Shown here: piece by piece, positions 1 through 8,289 of the stretch | Layout of the letters: each line of letters opens with the position of its first letter | Numbering within the stretch: the first letter of the stretch is position 1 | Source of the DNA: a virus | Virus record (IMG/VR): IMGVR_UViG_3300007963_000040 | Span: 1-25,915 of that record | Direction: 5' to 3' (one strand) | Length of the DNA: 25,915 nt | Notes under the pieces: model-generated | Told to the model about the DNA's origin: nothing | What the model saw: only the letters and a program-made list of their open reading frames with translations | Databases searched by the model: none | Made by a program: the position numbers and the translations under genes

Positions 1-30
1 AACCGTTGGCTCAGGAACCGTTGGCTCAGG
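1..30. repeat. 15-bp tandem repeat (two copies) coding PEPTV
   Basis: Bases 1-15 and 16-30 are identical (AACCGTTGGCTCAGG). Read on the minus strand in frame they encode Pro-Glu-Pro-Thr-Val twice. The array touches the window edge, so more copies may follow outside. It looks like an extended Pro/Glu linker within the truncated gene. Confidence 0.85.
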
Positions 31-1302
31 TGCCACCTCTACTGGCTCGCCACTGCTCCAGTCGATTACTGTCCGATCTCCCTCATACGTTGCCTGGCGC
101 TTACGTGCTTCACCAATAGCTTGTATCTTTGCCGCCCTGTCCGCGATGCCAACAGCCTCGGCCTCACTGACCGTTCCTTCGCCTGCCTGAACGGCCTGAC
201 CTGCTTGCGTGGCCTGGTCATCAGAGCTTAGCTGGACCCACTCGCCAGGGTTGCCTTTCTGTCCAGGCCCTTGCCAGTATGCCTTTCTTCCGACTACGAT
301 ATCCTTTAAGTCTTGAAGCTCGCTTTGTGAGAACACACCCATGTCGCCTGCATCTCTAAGCAGTCCGTCTAACTTTGCGTCAAACTGCGGAATAGAGTTA
401 TCCCCCGCCTGTACGCCCTTGTGAACCGCTGCCCCGTAAGCGCGTTCGTGTGCGGCAATCCTTCTAATCATGGCCGACTTTGCCTCACCGTACTGCTGCC
501 CCTGGTACTGGGCCAGCATGTGTGTTTCCCAGTCGTTTCCAACCGTGCCCACCTTAGTTCCTGACTTATCTTGGTAGAGGTTCACGGGGGGCTTGTCTAT
601 ACCAACAAAGTCACCGCCCGTGCCCTCTCCCCACGCGCCATCGTCAAGCATTGCTTGTCCACGCTTGGCCCGCTCGAAGCTTACACGGTCGTTCAAGTGC
701 TGACTTTTTATATTGTCGTAGTTGTCAATTTGACGACGAGCAAGAGCAATGTCATCTTCGGTTACTGGCTCACCCATGGCCTTGGCTTCTGCAAGTTGAC
801 GTGCTGCTACATTTGCGCGGGCGTCCCATGCGAACTCGGTGGGGCCTTCGTGAGCATTCCAGTCTTTCCACAAGTCTCCGGCGAACTGCTCGATGTTGTT
901 AATTAGATTTCCTGTCGTGTAGTTCCGCTGTGAAAGATCCCTTTGGTACTGACGGTTCCTATCTGCTGTTTGCTGTCGCATCCTCGCACTAGCAACTACC
1001 GCCCCAGCTTGAGTCGAAGCGCGCTTCTCAGCAGAGGTGAACCCTTCACGCCTAAGAGTTGCATCAAGTTTCATGCGTGCTTCTGTCAGCTCTCTATGCT
1101 CTTTCGTTCCAACGTCGAACTGGCGGATCTGTTCATCTAATCGCTTAAAGCCAAGTCGTAAGTTTTGGTCATGCTGACGCTTGCTTTCGTCAATCTGGTT
1201 CTGCTTGAGACGAACCTGAGTGTAGTCAAACGCACCCTTAGCTGTACCACCAAAGGCGTTGCTTAATGTCTTAAATGGGTCTGAACCTGGAATGTATGCC
1301 AT
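1..1302 (-). CDS. Virion/ejection-type protein, partial (stop lies beyond the left edge)
   Basis: An open frame of 434 codons begins with ATG at 1302 and reaches the window edge without a stop, so the protein is truncated here. The start has a clear Shine-Dalgarno (AGAGG) about 10 bases upstream. The N-terminal part (about residues 25-130) is rich in Lys, Arg, Gln and Glu and looks helical or coiled-coil. The middle is mixed and polar. The last visible residues are Glu/Pro/Val-rich and end in two copies of PEPTV, encoded by a 15-bp tandem repeat. No signal peptide or catalytic motif is recognisable. It follows the glycine-zipper protein by three bases in the late operon, so an internal or ejected virion protein is the best inference from position; no family is recognised. 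Confidence 0.8.
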   Translation of the reverse strand, partial: MAYIPGSDPFKTLSNAFGGTAKGAFDYTQVRLKQNQIDESKRQHDQNLRLGFKRLDEQIRQFDVGTKEHRELTEARMKLDATLRREGFTSAEKRASTQAGAVVASARMRQQTADRNRQYQRDLSQRNYTTGNLINNIEQFAGDLWKDWNAHEGPTEFAWDARANVAARQLAEAKAMGEPVTEDDIALARRQIDNYDNIKSQHLNDRVSFERAKRGQAMLDDGAWGEGTGGDFVGIDKPPVNLYQDKSGTKVGTVGNDWETHMLAQYQGQQYGEAKSAMIRRIAAHERAYGAAVHKGVQAGDNSIPQFDAKLDGLLRDAGDMGVFSQSELQDLKDIVVGRKAYWQGPGQKGNPGEWVQLSSDDQATQAGQAVQAGEGTVSEAEAVGIADRAAKIQAIGEARKRQATYEGDRTVIDWSSGEPVEVAPEPTVPEPTV

Positions 1303-1305
1303 TTG

Positions 1306-2862
1306 TTACAACCTCTTCTGGCTAAATAGACTGTCCATCTCTGTCATGTACGCTAACAATTCGTCGTAGTCCATGAATTCCTTTTGACCACTGGGCGCGG
1401 GGCCTGCGGTGGGAGCCCTGGTGGGAGCCGCCCCAAGAGCGGCAGCGGGCATGGCCCCTTGCCCAGTGGCGGTGGGAGCCTGTAGCCCTGCCACTCCGCC
1501 CCCAGCATAGCCCTTGGCTGGCTCCTGCTGCTGCCCTAGGGCCTGGGCCAGTTGGGCCGTCTGCTTGGCGTTCAGGACAAGCTCAGGGCCTTCCTCGCCC
1601 AGCACTGCGACCTCCGGTCCTGCCTGACCTGCGATGCCGCCAGATTCGTACTGTTGGACCTTAATCGGTTCTACCGGGGTGACTGGCAGACGAAATGGCA
1701 TAAACGGCGTTATGTTTGGAGCGAACTCACCTTTCTTCACCCTCTCAGCTTCCGATTCATGGATACTGCCCATGTCTGCTTCTAAAAGGTCATGCGCCGA
1801 GGTGCCCTGTGTGTGCATCTGTTTAAGGTTTTGTCCCGTGGAATCACCGGCGTAAGTGGTAGTGCCAAAGTCTAGCGTGCCCTTGCTTTCATGCCCCCCT
1901 AAGAAGTTTGTTTGAGTATCAATAGCCTGCTGCTCTGCTGCTTTGGCTGCAATTATGTTTGCCTGGTCTGTTCTCCAGTCTGTTTCTGCGGCACCTAACA
2001 TTGCATCAAGGTCTGCGTCTGACATCGCTGCTGGTGTCGCTGCTGGTGTCGCTGCTGTCGCGTCAACGCCAGTCTTTCCACTGGGAAGTGCGCCTGCGCC
2101 ACCGCCCGCACCGGCCCCTGCTCCACCTCTACTTTGTGCGGCAAGTGCGTCTGCCTGGGCTTGTGCCGCCTTCGCTTGTGCGTCTGCAACTTGAACGCCC
2201 TTCATGCTCATAGCAAGTTGACCAGCAGCGCCCAGTGCTTGGCCGACGCTGGCAGTATAGTCGGGTGATGCCTGACCTGTTATTCCGGCAACGTCTGTCT
2301 GGTACTTCTGGCCAGCAGCTTGCAAGCCCATGCCTGCCTTCTGGATCTGCATACCTGCTTCTTGACGTGCGCCACCTAAAGCCTGCTGGTAGACCGCAGG
2401 AGACTGTGCCGCTTGCTCTCGTTCGATGCCTTGTCGGACTTCTCTTAGGTACTCTGCCTTCTCTGCGCCAATCAGCCCAGATTGGTCTGCTTGCATCGCT
2501 GCCTGATCTACAACAGACTCGGTCCTTGCTGAGTCGGAAGCGCCTTTAGCCGCCATGCCCTGCTTGACTGCTTCAGAAGCAGCGTTGCCTGCTTGTCGGA
2601 CTGTACTGTTGAACTTTTGCTGTGCGGCGTCGTACTCTGCTTCGGCCTTGGCTAGTTCTTTCGCCTTCTTTTCTCGTTCGGCTTCGTCCATTTGGCCGCC
2701 GATAAAACCCATCGCACCGCCTAATACCGCGCCTACGCCAGCGCCGAGTCCAGCGCCAAGAGGTCCGCCAAAAAGACTACCAACCGCCATGCCGGTCCCA
2801 GCGCCGCCAAGTGCGCCAGATCCAGTAGCTAATCCAGTTCTTCCGCCACCACCGTTTGCCAT
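1306..2862 (-). CDS. Glycine-zipper internal virion protein with tape-measure-like C-terminal motif
   Basis: 518 residues; ATG at 2862 is preceded by a strong AGGAGA site. Residues about 11-56 are a long Gly/Ala glycine-zipper stretch that could insert in a membrane. Residues 57-100 are charged and helical (repeated EAEREKKAKE-type sequence). Residues 100-250 are Ala/Gln-rich helix, followed by a Gly/Ala/Pro linker. Near residues 408-434 is GGI...GEEGPELVLNAKQ, which resembles the GExGPE motif often seen near the C-terminus of tail tape-measure proteins. A second GGG segment and a Pro/Ala-rich linker follow. The gene sits after the fibre-like genes and just before the truncated edge gene. I infer an ejected or channel-forming virion protein; a short tape-measure-like protein is the alternative. 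Confidence 0.7.
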   Translation of the reverse strand: MANGGGGRTGLATGSGALGGAGTGMAVGSLFGGPLGAGLGAGVGAVLGGAMGFIGGQMDEAEREKKAKELAKAEAEYDAAQQKFNSTVRQAGNAASEAVKQGMAAKGASDSARTESVVDQAAMQADQSGLIGAEKAEYLREVRQGIEREQAAQSPAVYQQALGGARQEAGMQIQKAGMGLQAAGQKYQTDVAGITGQASPDYTASVGQALGAAGQLAMSMKGVQVADAQAKAAQAQADALAAQSRGGAGAGAGGGAGALPSGKTGVDATAATPAATPAAMSDADLDAMLGAAETDWRTDQANIIAAKAAEQQAIDTQTNFLGGHESKGTLDFGTTTYAGDSTGQNLKQMHTQGTSAHDLLEADMGSIHESEAERVKKGEFAPNITPFMPFRLPVTPVEPIKVQQYESGGIAGQAGPEVAVLGEEGPELVLNAKQTAQLAQALGQQQEPAKGYAGGGVAGLQAPTATGQGAMPAAALGAAPTRAPTAGPAPSGQKEFMDYDELLAYMTEMDSLFSQKRL

Positions 2863-2864
2863 TG

Positions 2865-4382
2865 TTATTCTCCTGTAGCTGGGTCTGTTCCGTCATTCAG
2901 AACGGATGCGCCATCTTTGCTCGAAGACAATGTGACGCCGTAAAAAAACTCTACACTTAATGCCGATGATTCTATTAGGTTCGTTGCGAGCAGTCCACCG
3001 CCTGGCCAGAAGTAGTTCTCTCTCCAGGTGGCGAGCGTTTGTGCGGAAAGGCCAAGGGCGTGCCACACGTTGGGATCCTGGCCCCACTGCCACGAAAAGT
3101 TTTGATTTGCGTCACCGTCCGGCACAACTAGTGGCGTCCCTCCTGCCTCTGTTCGGTCGCCGCCTGGTTGGATCAGGTTAACAGACATGTCTGAGTAAGA
3201 GGATACAAACTCAGCCTTTGTTCCAGATGTATCCGTCTGCACCCTTCCGTAGTGCATGGCTGGGCGGTACTTCAGAGAAAAGTTGTACTTGCGTCTACCT
3301 TTAAGCTCTACTACTCCAACGACCCTGTATGTCCCCTTCTGTCGAACGTTTAGGGATAAGTCTGTTATCTTCTTCCATGACCTACTCTTAGAAACTCCAC
3401 TTGGTTTCGTTCCTCTGTACTCGCCGTCCGGGTCATCTCCTATCCATGGATTGAAGCCATGACCTGTGTACAATGCTGTGTTCCCGTAGTCATTGCCATT
3501 GTAAAATTCGTCATCGAACACGATGGGGTTGGTGTCTACAAACAAGCCAAGCCGCAAGTACGCCGAGTGCTGCATTCCTTCTGCAAAGTTGGCGCCAACA
3601 TTGAAAAAGTCTACAACCCTGCTAACGTCTACTGACTCTGACTCGGTTCCGGTTGAACCGCCTGGCCAGGTAACGTCTATGGTTTCACTATCAAACCTGG
3701 AGCTAGTGTTTGTTCCAGTTGCCCTCAGTATGGGGGTGAGCAGGTAGTTCCCGGTGACTTGCGCTGTGATAACTGCAACGCACGGCTCATCTACATACAC
3801 AGACCCGGCTGCATCTGGAACTGTTAGCCACCTAGACCAGCATTCATCTTTTGGAAACCTGTCTAGTGGGGAGTTCGGTGGGGGCCAGTTGTCGCAAGAA
3901 AGGCCGTGGACTGATGAATAGTAAGAAACCGGGTCTGGAAATCCTTGCTCTTGAAAGTCGTAGTAAAGTGAACCACCAGGGTATCCAAGCAGCTCAAACG
4001 GATCATCATTTGGAAAGTCACTGGCTGTGTTTGTGTTTTTCTCTACGTCATATCCCCTGCTGGATAGGCTTTCATCAACGGCGTAGTCCTCCATGGATAG
4101 CCCATGTTGATTAATAAAAGTAACTGACTTTGATCCGTCAATCCAATTGTTCTCAAAAGTTGCAGTAGACGCTACATCTCTTGCTTGAGCATAGCCCTCT
4201 GCACCAGTGTTAAAAGATGCGATCTTTCCGCCAGTGTACCTTCTGATCTTAAACTTGCCAATCTTCCCGTTAAAGTCAGACTGCTGCACTCTCTCCTTCA
4301 GGAAGTCCTCAAGCTCCGCAAAGTTATCATCTACGATCTCTGCGTCAAGTTCGCCAGATACAGAATTCAGTGTAATCGGCAT
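2865..4382 (-). CDS. Tail fibre / receptor-binding-like virion protein (505 aa)
   Basis: ATG at 4382 overlaps the stop of the preceding 267-residue gene in a TAATG junction. The first 45 residues are acidic and helical, with a segment (VDDNFAELEDFLKERVQ) that resembles in spacing the N-termini of the next two upstream genes. The remaining 450 residues are rich in Ser, Thr, Gly, Asp, Tyr and Trp with little charge clustering, as expected of beta-rich fibre or spike proteins. No enzymatic (lyase or hydrolase) motif is recognised. Its place downstream of the nozzle-like gene and beside two similar proteins suggests an adsorption-apparatus component. The exact role is unknown. Confidence 0.6.
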   Translation of the reverse strand: MPITLNSVSGELDAEIVDDNFAELEDFLKERVQQSDFNGKIGKFKIRRYTGGKIASFNTGAEGYAQARDVASTATFENNWIDGSKSVTFINQHGLSMEDYAVDESLSSRGYDVEKNTNTASDFPNDDPFELLGYPGGSLYYDFQEQGFPDPVSYYSSVHGLSCDNWPPPNSPLDRFPKDECWSRWLTVPDAAGSVYVDEPCVAVITAQVTGNYLLTPILRATGTNTSSRFDSETIDVTWPGGSTGTESESVDVSRVVDFFNVGANFAEGMQHSAYLRLGLFVDTNPIVFDDEFYNGNDYGNTALYTGHGFNPWIGDDPDGEYRGTKPSGVSKSRSWKKITDLSLNVRQKGTYRVVGVVELKGRRKYNFSLKYRPAMHYGRVQTDTSGTKAEFVSSYSDMSVNLIQPGGDRTEAGGTPLVVPDGDANQNFSWQWGQDPNVWHALGLSAQTLATWRENYFWPGGGLLATNLIESSALSVEFFYGVTLSSSKDGASVLNDGTDPATGE

Positions 4383-5185
4383 TAGTAGTCCCTCGCCACC
4401 AGCATTAGGTACAGTCTATCAAGCCGTGATGGCCTGCTCCTTACGTGCCCGAACGGGCCACCCAGGATGTTCTTGGTGATAGTCCACGTATCTCGCGTGT
4501 GGTTGTTCTTAAACATCATACCAAACGCATCTACATTTACAAGGTCTCCTTTCTTTAGAGACACTGTGCAGATGATGGGGCCACCATACCCCACTGTTCC
4601 CGGCCTATCATAGCTGCCCACCCCAGTTCTAGATGTGGGCGCTGCTATCAGGTATGGGTGGCGCACTACGCCGTTTCTTGATGGGTCATACGGCGGCTGC
4701 TCCTGTCCGCTCCAGAACCCAACTCCCATTCCGGCAAACCTGCTCTGGTCAGCAATGCGTGTCCAGTTGCCAGTGTTCTTGTTTCTAAGAGCTGGCGCGA
4801 CCTTGATTGAGTCTGAAACACTGTACGGATAATACCAGAAAGAGAACTCGACCAACTCCTGATCGCCGGGCGCTCCTGCTGGTAGTTCAAAATCTAACTG
4901 TAAGGTATTGCTTGCTGTCGAAGAAGAGTCAGAGTACAAATTCCAAGTATCATCATAGGCAAAGAAGTGTGATTCGTTGCCGTTCCAAATAGCATCACCA
5001 CAGTCTTTGAATAGCATAAGTGTTGGTGGCCTGGCCATGTGTCTGAATCTTATTGTCTCATCCCGTAGGTTGTCTTTGGTAAACTTAGTGCTATTTACAT
5101 AATCAAGGAAGTCATCCTTAATTGTGTTGTAGTCTGACTCGCTAGGCTTAGAGCCTAATCGTTGTGAGAAGGTAAACCTTGGCAT
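4382..5185 (-). CDS. Fibre-like virion protein (267 aa)
   Basis: ATG at 5185 lies in a TAATG overlap with the upstream 253-residue gene, and its own stop overlaps the next start in the same way. Residues about 15-48 form a helical segment with FLDYVNSTKFTKDNLRDE. This layout (hydrophobic helix, Asn, then a D-N-L/I-R element) recurs in the 253-residue neighbour. The rest is beta-rich, with many aromatic and Gly/Asn/Ser residues. No known catalytic motif is visible. It is the middle member of three consecutive fibre-like genes. I infer a shared virion-attachment N-terminus with a divergent exposed domain, but no named family is recognised. Confidence 0.6.
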   Translation of the reverse strand: MPRFTFSQRLGSKPSESDYNTIKDDFLDYVNSTKFTKDNLRDETIRFRHMARPPTLMLFKDCGDAIWNGNESHFFAYDDTWNLYSDSSSTASNTLQLDFELPAGAPGDQELVEFSFWYYPYSVSDSIKVAPALRNKNTGNWTRIADQSRFAGMGVGFWSGQEQPPYDPSRNGVVRHPYLIAAPTSRTGVGSYDRPGTVGYGGPIICTVSLKKGDLVNVDAFGMMFKNNHTRDTWTITKNILGGPFGHVRSRPSRLDRLYLMLVARDY

Positions 5186-5946
5186 TATCTATTCCGCTTC
5201 CTAAGAACCATCGTTGCCTGCAAAACATTCAGGTCTGCACCAGGCTCGGTGTAAAGAACAACGCCTACGTTTCCTGTGCATCGAGGTAAGTGAACAGAGC
5301 CACAACCAGATAAATGGTAATACACGTAGTTCGCAATAAACGGCTTATTAATCCAGTATGTAGTATCCTCTCCTAGTCCAACCGGTGACTTGCTTATGCT
5401 CTCATGGGCGATGTTTCTCATTGCCCCTTTCTTTTGGTATTCCTCCCAGTTTTCAAAAGCCGCCTCGTAAGGATCGTCATCTGTGTTGAACCCTGTCACC
5501 GATGGGCCGTGTGCGGTTGCTCCACGAGCTACACCATTGTTGAACCATCCAACCAAAGCTTTGAAGTCCTGAGCAGCTCCAGCCATCCGGTCGCCAATGA
5601 ACGGAACTCCCCCGGCAAAGCAGGCATTCCTGGTCTTAGCTTCCACGTTCCATGTTATCCAGTAGTCACCAGAAACATCTAAAGACTCAATACTCGCAGA
5701 CAACGCTATCAGTGTTCCGGTGTCATTGGAAACTTTGCCCTTCTCCACACCAGTTGAAGAAAACCCTGCGCTGGTCTGTTCTATAAATGCCTTAGAAAAG
5801 AAGTGTGGATTTGAGAATTGATTTCTAGCTATGTTGTCGCTATCCAGACCTGAAAACCTATTGGCCCACTGAAGAAAGCCCTCCCACAGCTTTCTCTTAT
5901 TTAGGGCGTCATTTTCAGATATTAGATGTACGCGAGTTTCAAACAT
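5185..5946 (-). CDS. Fibre-like virion protein (253 aa)
   Basis: ATG at 5946; the stop overlaps the ATG of the 267-residue gene (TAATG). The N-terminus has a helical segment with FLQWANRFSGLDSDNIAR, matching in layout the N-terminal segment of its downstream neighbour. The remainder is beta-like, with a Cys/Gly/His-containing C-terminal strand region (about residues 210-245). No catalytic residues are identifiable. As the first of three such genes after the nozzle-like protein, it is probably an adsorption-apparatus or fibre component. This rests on position and composition rather than on a recognised domain. Confidence 0.6.
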   Translation of the reverse strand: MFETRVHLISENDALNKRKLWEGFLQWANRFSGLDSDNIARNQFSNPHFFSKAFIEQTSAGFSSTGVEKGKVSNDTGTLIALSASIESLDVSGDYWITWNVEAKTRNACFAGGVPFIGDRMAGAAQDFKALVGWFNNGVARGATAHGPSVTGFNTDDDPYEAAFENWEEYQKKGAMRNIAHESISKSPVGLGEDTTYWINKPFIANYVYYHLSGCGSVHLPRCTGNVGVVLYTEPGADLNVLQATMVLRKRNR

Positions 5947-6104
5947 TATTTGACTTCTAGTATGAATCTGCTACGAGGGGGCTGCCCCCTTACGTGCTTA
6001 AGTAGCTCTTTCTCTTTTTCGGTCTTAGGCGCTGGCCTGTCTTGGTTGCCAGAGGTTGTCTCCGATCTACCCCAGACGACTTCATTTCTATTCCTTATCC
6101 GCAA
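5946..6104 (-). CDS. Possible small ORF (52 aa, TTG start) or frameshifted C-terminal extension of the nozzle-like gene
   Basis: Between the 733-residue gene and the next ATG is a 142-base gap, unusual in this packed operon. In the +1 frame relative to the nozzle-like gene an open frame ends in TAA at 5948-5946, forming the TAATG overlap seen at many neighbouring junctions. It can start at TTG 6104, with GGGAG five bases upstream, and reads 52 residues with a Lys/Glu-rich middle. It overlaps the nozzle-like gene by 17 bases, so it might instead be reached by +1 frameshifting near GAA TAG. A competing ORF (ATG at 6085, SD AAGGA, stop at 5990, 31 basic residues) lies in another frame. Which is used is undecided. 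Confidence 0.4.
   Translation of the reverse strand: MRIRNRNEVVWGRSETTSGNQDRPAPKTEKEKELLKHVRGQPPRSRFILEVK
5976..5990. repeat. 6-bp GC inverted repeat in the gap before the fibre-like genes
   Basis: AGGGGG and CCCCCT flank a 3-base loop (CTG). No U-run follows on the minus strand, so it does not look like a terminator. It lies within the possible 52-residue ORF. Confidence 0.6.
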
Positions 6105-8289
6105 CGCTGCTCCCTACGCTGTACTCGACACCAACTGCCTTTATTCTTTGTGGGCCGGAAAACACGAACTTTATATCGTGCTTGAAAGCCGTGGTGTTAT
6201 GCTTCAGTCTGGTGTCTATATGGAAGTCGTTTGGCGCAACCCACTCAGAGTCGTTCCATGTAGACGTGCCGTCATTCCATGATGGGTAATAGTTTACGCT
6301 CTTAAGTACCGTTGATTTAGACGGGTAAGAAACTGCCACTCCAGTCTTTGTTTCAAATTCGTTGGAACCAGTAACGGCAACTGATACATTGTTCTTTGAT
6401 GAGGGCTCAAGAAACAACGACAACCCATCAAGTGTTGCTTCCTTGATGATTCCGTTCTTAGAGTTCAGGACGCCTCGCAGATGAATCTTTGAGTCTGCGT
6501 ACTCCCCGCCCCTGTAGAGAAAGTAGATGTCGTCCTTCACGCCAAGGATGTAGTCTCCAGATACTTCCATATCTCTGACGGACTCCTTGACCTGGAACCA
6601 CCTGCTGGTTGGTAAGTGGTGCATTAGGATAAAGTTGTTCTCTCCTCCGGTCATCTCTTTCCGAATAGAGAGGAAGTACCATTCTCCCTGAACAACTGCA
6701 TTCTGGACACCTTGCCACCGATCAATGTAGTCTTTCTTCAGGAAGTACGGTGACTTGGTCTGGGTGAACCGCTGCCCATCAAACAAAAAGAATCCGTCGT
6801 TGAATAGCCCAAACGCCTGGTCACCAAACACAGCAAAACTTTGCCCATAGTACGAGCCCTTGTTCTCAAAAGTCTCAAGGTGCGCAATCTCTCCAGTGCT
6901 TGTGTAGTACAGGATTTCCGATGTTGAGTGTGTGACTATTAATAGCCTATCACCAAGAGGAAGTAGGGCCTCAATTGTGTCCTTTGCTTTGTAGCTATTG
7001 AACGGCCTAAACTGACCCATCTGTCCAGGGTCAGAGTACATCATTCTTTCTTTCCTGAGCGGGTCTCTCAGGATAATTCTGCTTCCCCATGAAGCAGCAA
7101 GGTCTGTAGACGGTGGCCCGCGAACGCCTGTGTTTAGGGTTGTGGCCTGAGCAAGCGTAGAGTCTCCTGCCATTGACGTGTGCCGCGAGCAGCTAGTGTT
7201 GTTTATGACCTTCTCGGTATAAAAGACACTATCGCTGTTCCCTTTTTCTGGGTGAAGGTCAAGAGTCTTATAGATAACGGCACCAGCTATGTGCCAGTCG
7301 TGCTTGGGTTGTCTCCAGTATACAGTGGCCCAGTGCTTTCCGTCAAAGTCGGCAAGTGAAATCTTCTCCTCTACAACCTTGTCTCCCCATGCTGGCCAAA
7401 CGCGAAGTGCGACATTCTTTGGAATTGTAACAACTGATGATGCTAAAGACTCGGGGCCCCTGTTCCCATACCTATCGAAAAACTGTATCTTCCAGCGCCA
7501 GGAAGTATCATTCCAGTTAATGGGGTTGTGATACTCGCCGGGCCTCTTCAGTCCATGGTAGTGTCCGCCTGGCTCGTATGTTAGTGGGCCGGAGTACCAT
7601 GCGCCTTGGTTTCCCCATACGCCGTACTTGTTGAAGTCTGTATAAAGGCCCGAACTTGTGCTCTCATCATGGAATACAACTCGCTCGCCATCGGCGTTAT
7701 TGAACTCACCAGCGTTTGTATACCAGGGAGTCCTGGATACGCTAACGGTCGGCGGTTGTGGTGCTTCGGTTACGCCAAGCGGTACCACATCTCTGAACCC
7801 ATCCCATAACAAAACCGGGTCACCTAGATTGGCAATTATCAGGTAGTTCTTGTGATTAAATAATGTCGGGTAGCAGGCTTCTTCGTCTTTCTGCCCGACG
7901 AATGTGTACAAAACTCTGTAACCGTTGCCTTCTGCTACACACAGCTTGTCGTCTACAACAAACACGATATGTTGCTGGCCGGAAGAGTCTCTATAAATCT
8001 TTATCCTGGTGAACTTACCAGACGGTGGCGTAGTGTAAACGGTTATCCCAGAGGAAACTCCGGGCGTGGCTGGTAGCGCGTTTGAGCCAGAGTCCTGAAC
8101 ATCAGGCTCGACTGGAATAATTGGTGGTGCCTTGTAGTACCTGGTCTTGCCTGGATAGTTTACAAGATAGCCTTCTCCGTCTGGGTAGAAGTTAAATGTC
8201 TCCTCACCAAGAACGGTCCCGTCAGTCTCTACCTCTTGGCTGAGTCCGTCTAACGGAACAAGGATGCTATGGGTTGTTAGTTCTGCCAT
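6088..8289 (-). CDS. Tail nozzle / packaged-DNA stabilisation-like protein
   Basis: 733 residues; the start ATG overlaps the stop of the upstream 441-residue gene (TAATG). The N-terminus (LDGLSQEVETDGTVLGEETF followed by YPDGEGYLVNYPGKTRYY) and the repeated blade-like segments (NYLIIANLGDPVLLWDG near residue 150, SWGSRIILRDPL, GDRLLIVTHSTSEILYYTST, DQAFGLFNDGFFLFDGQRF) resemble beta-propeller tail-nozzle and packaged-DNA stabilisation proteins of short-tailed phages (P22 gp10 type). These cap the portal-adaptor stack and hold DNA in the head. Its place directly after a connector-like gene fits. The assignment rests on fold-like repeats and gene order, not on a search. The C-terminal 130 residues are beta-rich and unassigned. 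Confidence 0.65.
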   Translation of the reverse strand: MAELTTHSILVPLDGLSQEVETDGTVLGEETFNFYPDGEGYLVNYPGKTRYYKAPPIIPVEPDVQDSGSNALPATPGVSSGITVYTTPPSGKFTRIKIYRDSSGQQHIVFVVDDKLCVAEGNGYRVLYTFVGQKDEEACYPTLFNHKNYLIIANLGDPVLLWDGFRDVVPLGVTEAPQPPTVSVSRTPWYTNAGEFNNADGERVVFHDESTSSGLYTDFNKYGVWGNQGAWYSGPLTYEPGGHYHGLKRPGEYHNPINWNDTSWRWKIQFFDRYGNRGPESLASSVVTIPKNVALRVWPAWGDKVVEEKISLADFDGKHWATVYWRQPKHDWHIAGAVIYKTLDLHPEKGNSDSVFYTEKVINNTSCSRHTSMAGDSTLAQATTLNTGVRGPPSTDLAASWGSRIILRDPLRKERMMYSDPGQMGQFRPFNSYKAKDTIEALLPLGDRLLIVTHSTSEILYYTSTGEIAHLETFENKGSYYGQSFAVFGDQAFGLFNDGFFLFDGQRFTQTKSPYFLKKDYIDRWQGVQNAVVQGEWYFLSIRKEMTGGENNFILMHHLPTSRWFQVKESVRDMEVSGDYILGVKDDIYFLYRGGEYADSKIHLRGVLNSKNGIIKEATLDGLSLFLEPSSKNNVSVAVTGSNEFETKTGVAVSYPSKSTVLKSVNYYPSWNDGTSTWNDSEWVAPNDFHIDTRLKHNTTAFKHDIKFVFSGPQRIKAVGVEYSVGSSVADKE

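Noticed and set aside
571-906. 111-codon plus-strand frame opposite the truncated left-edge gene
   Set aside because: Antisense to a continuous 434-codon frame with a good start; no ribosome site.
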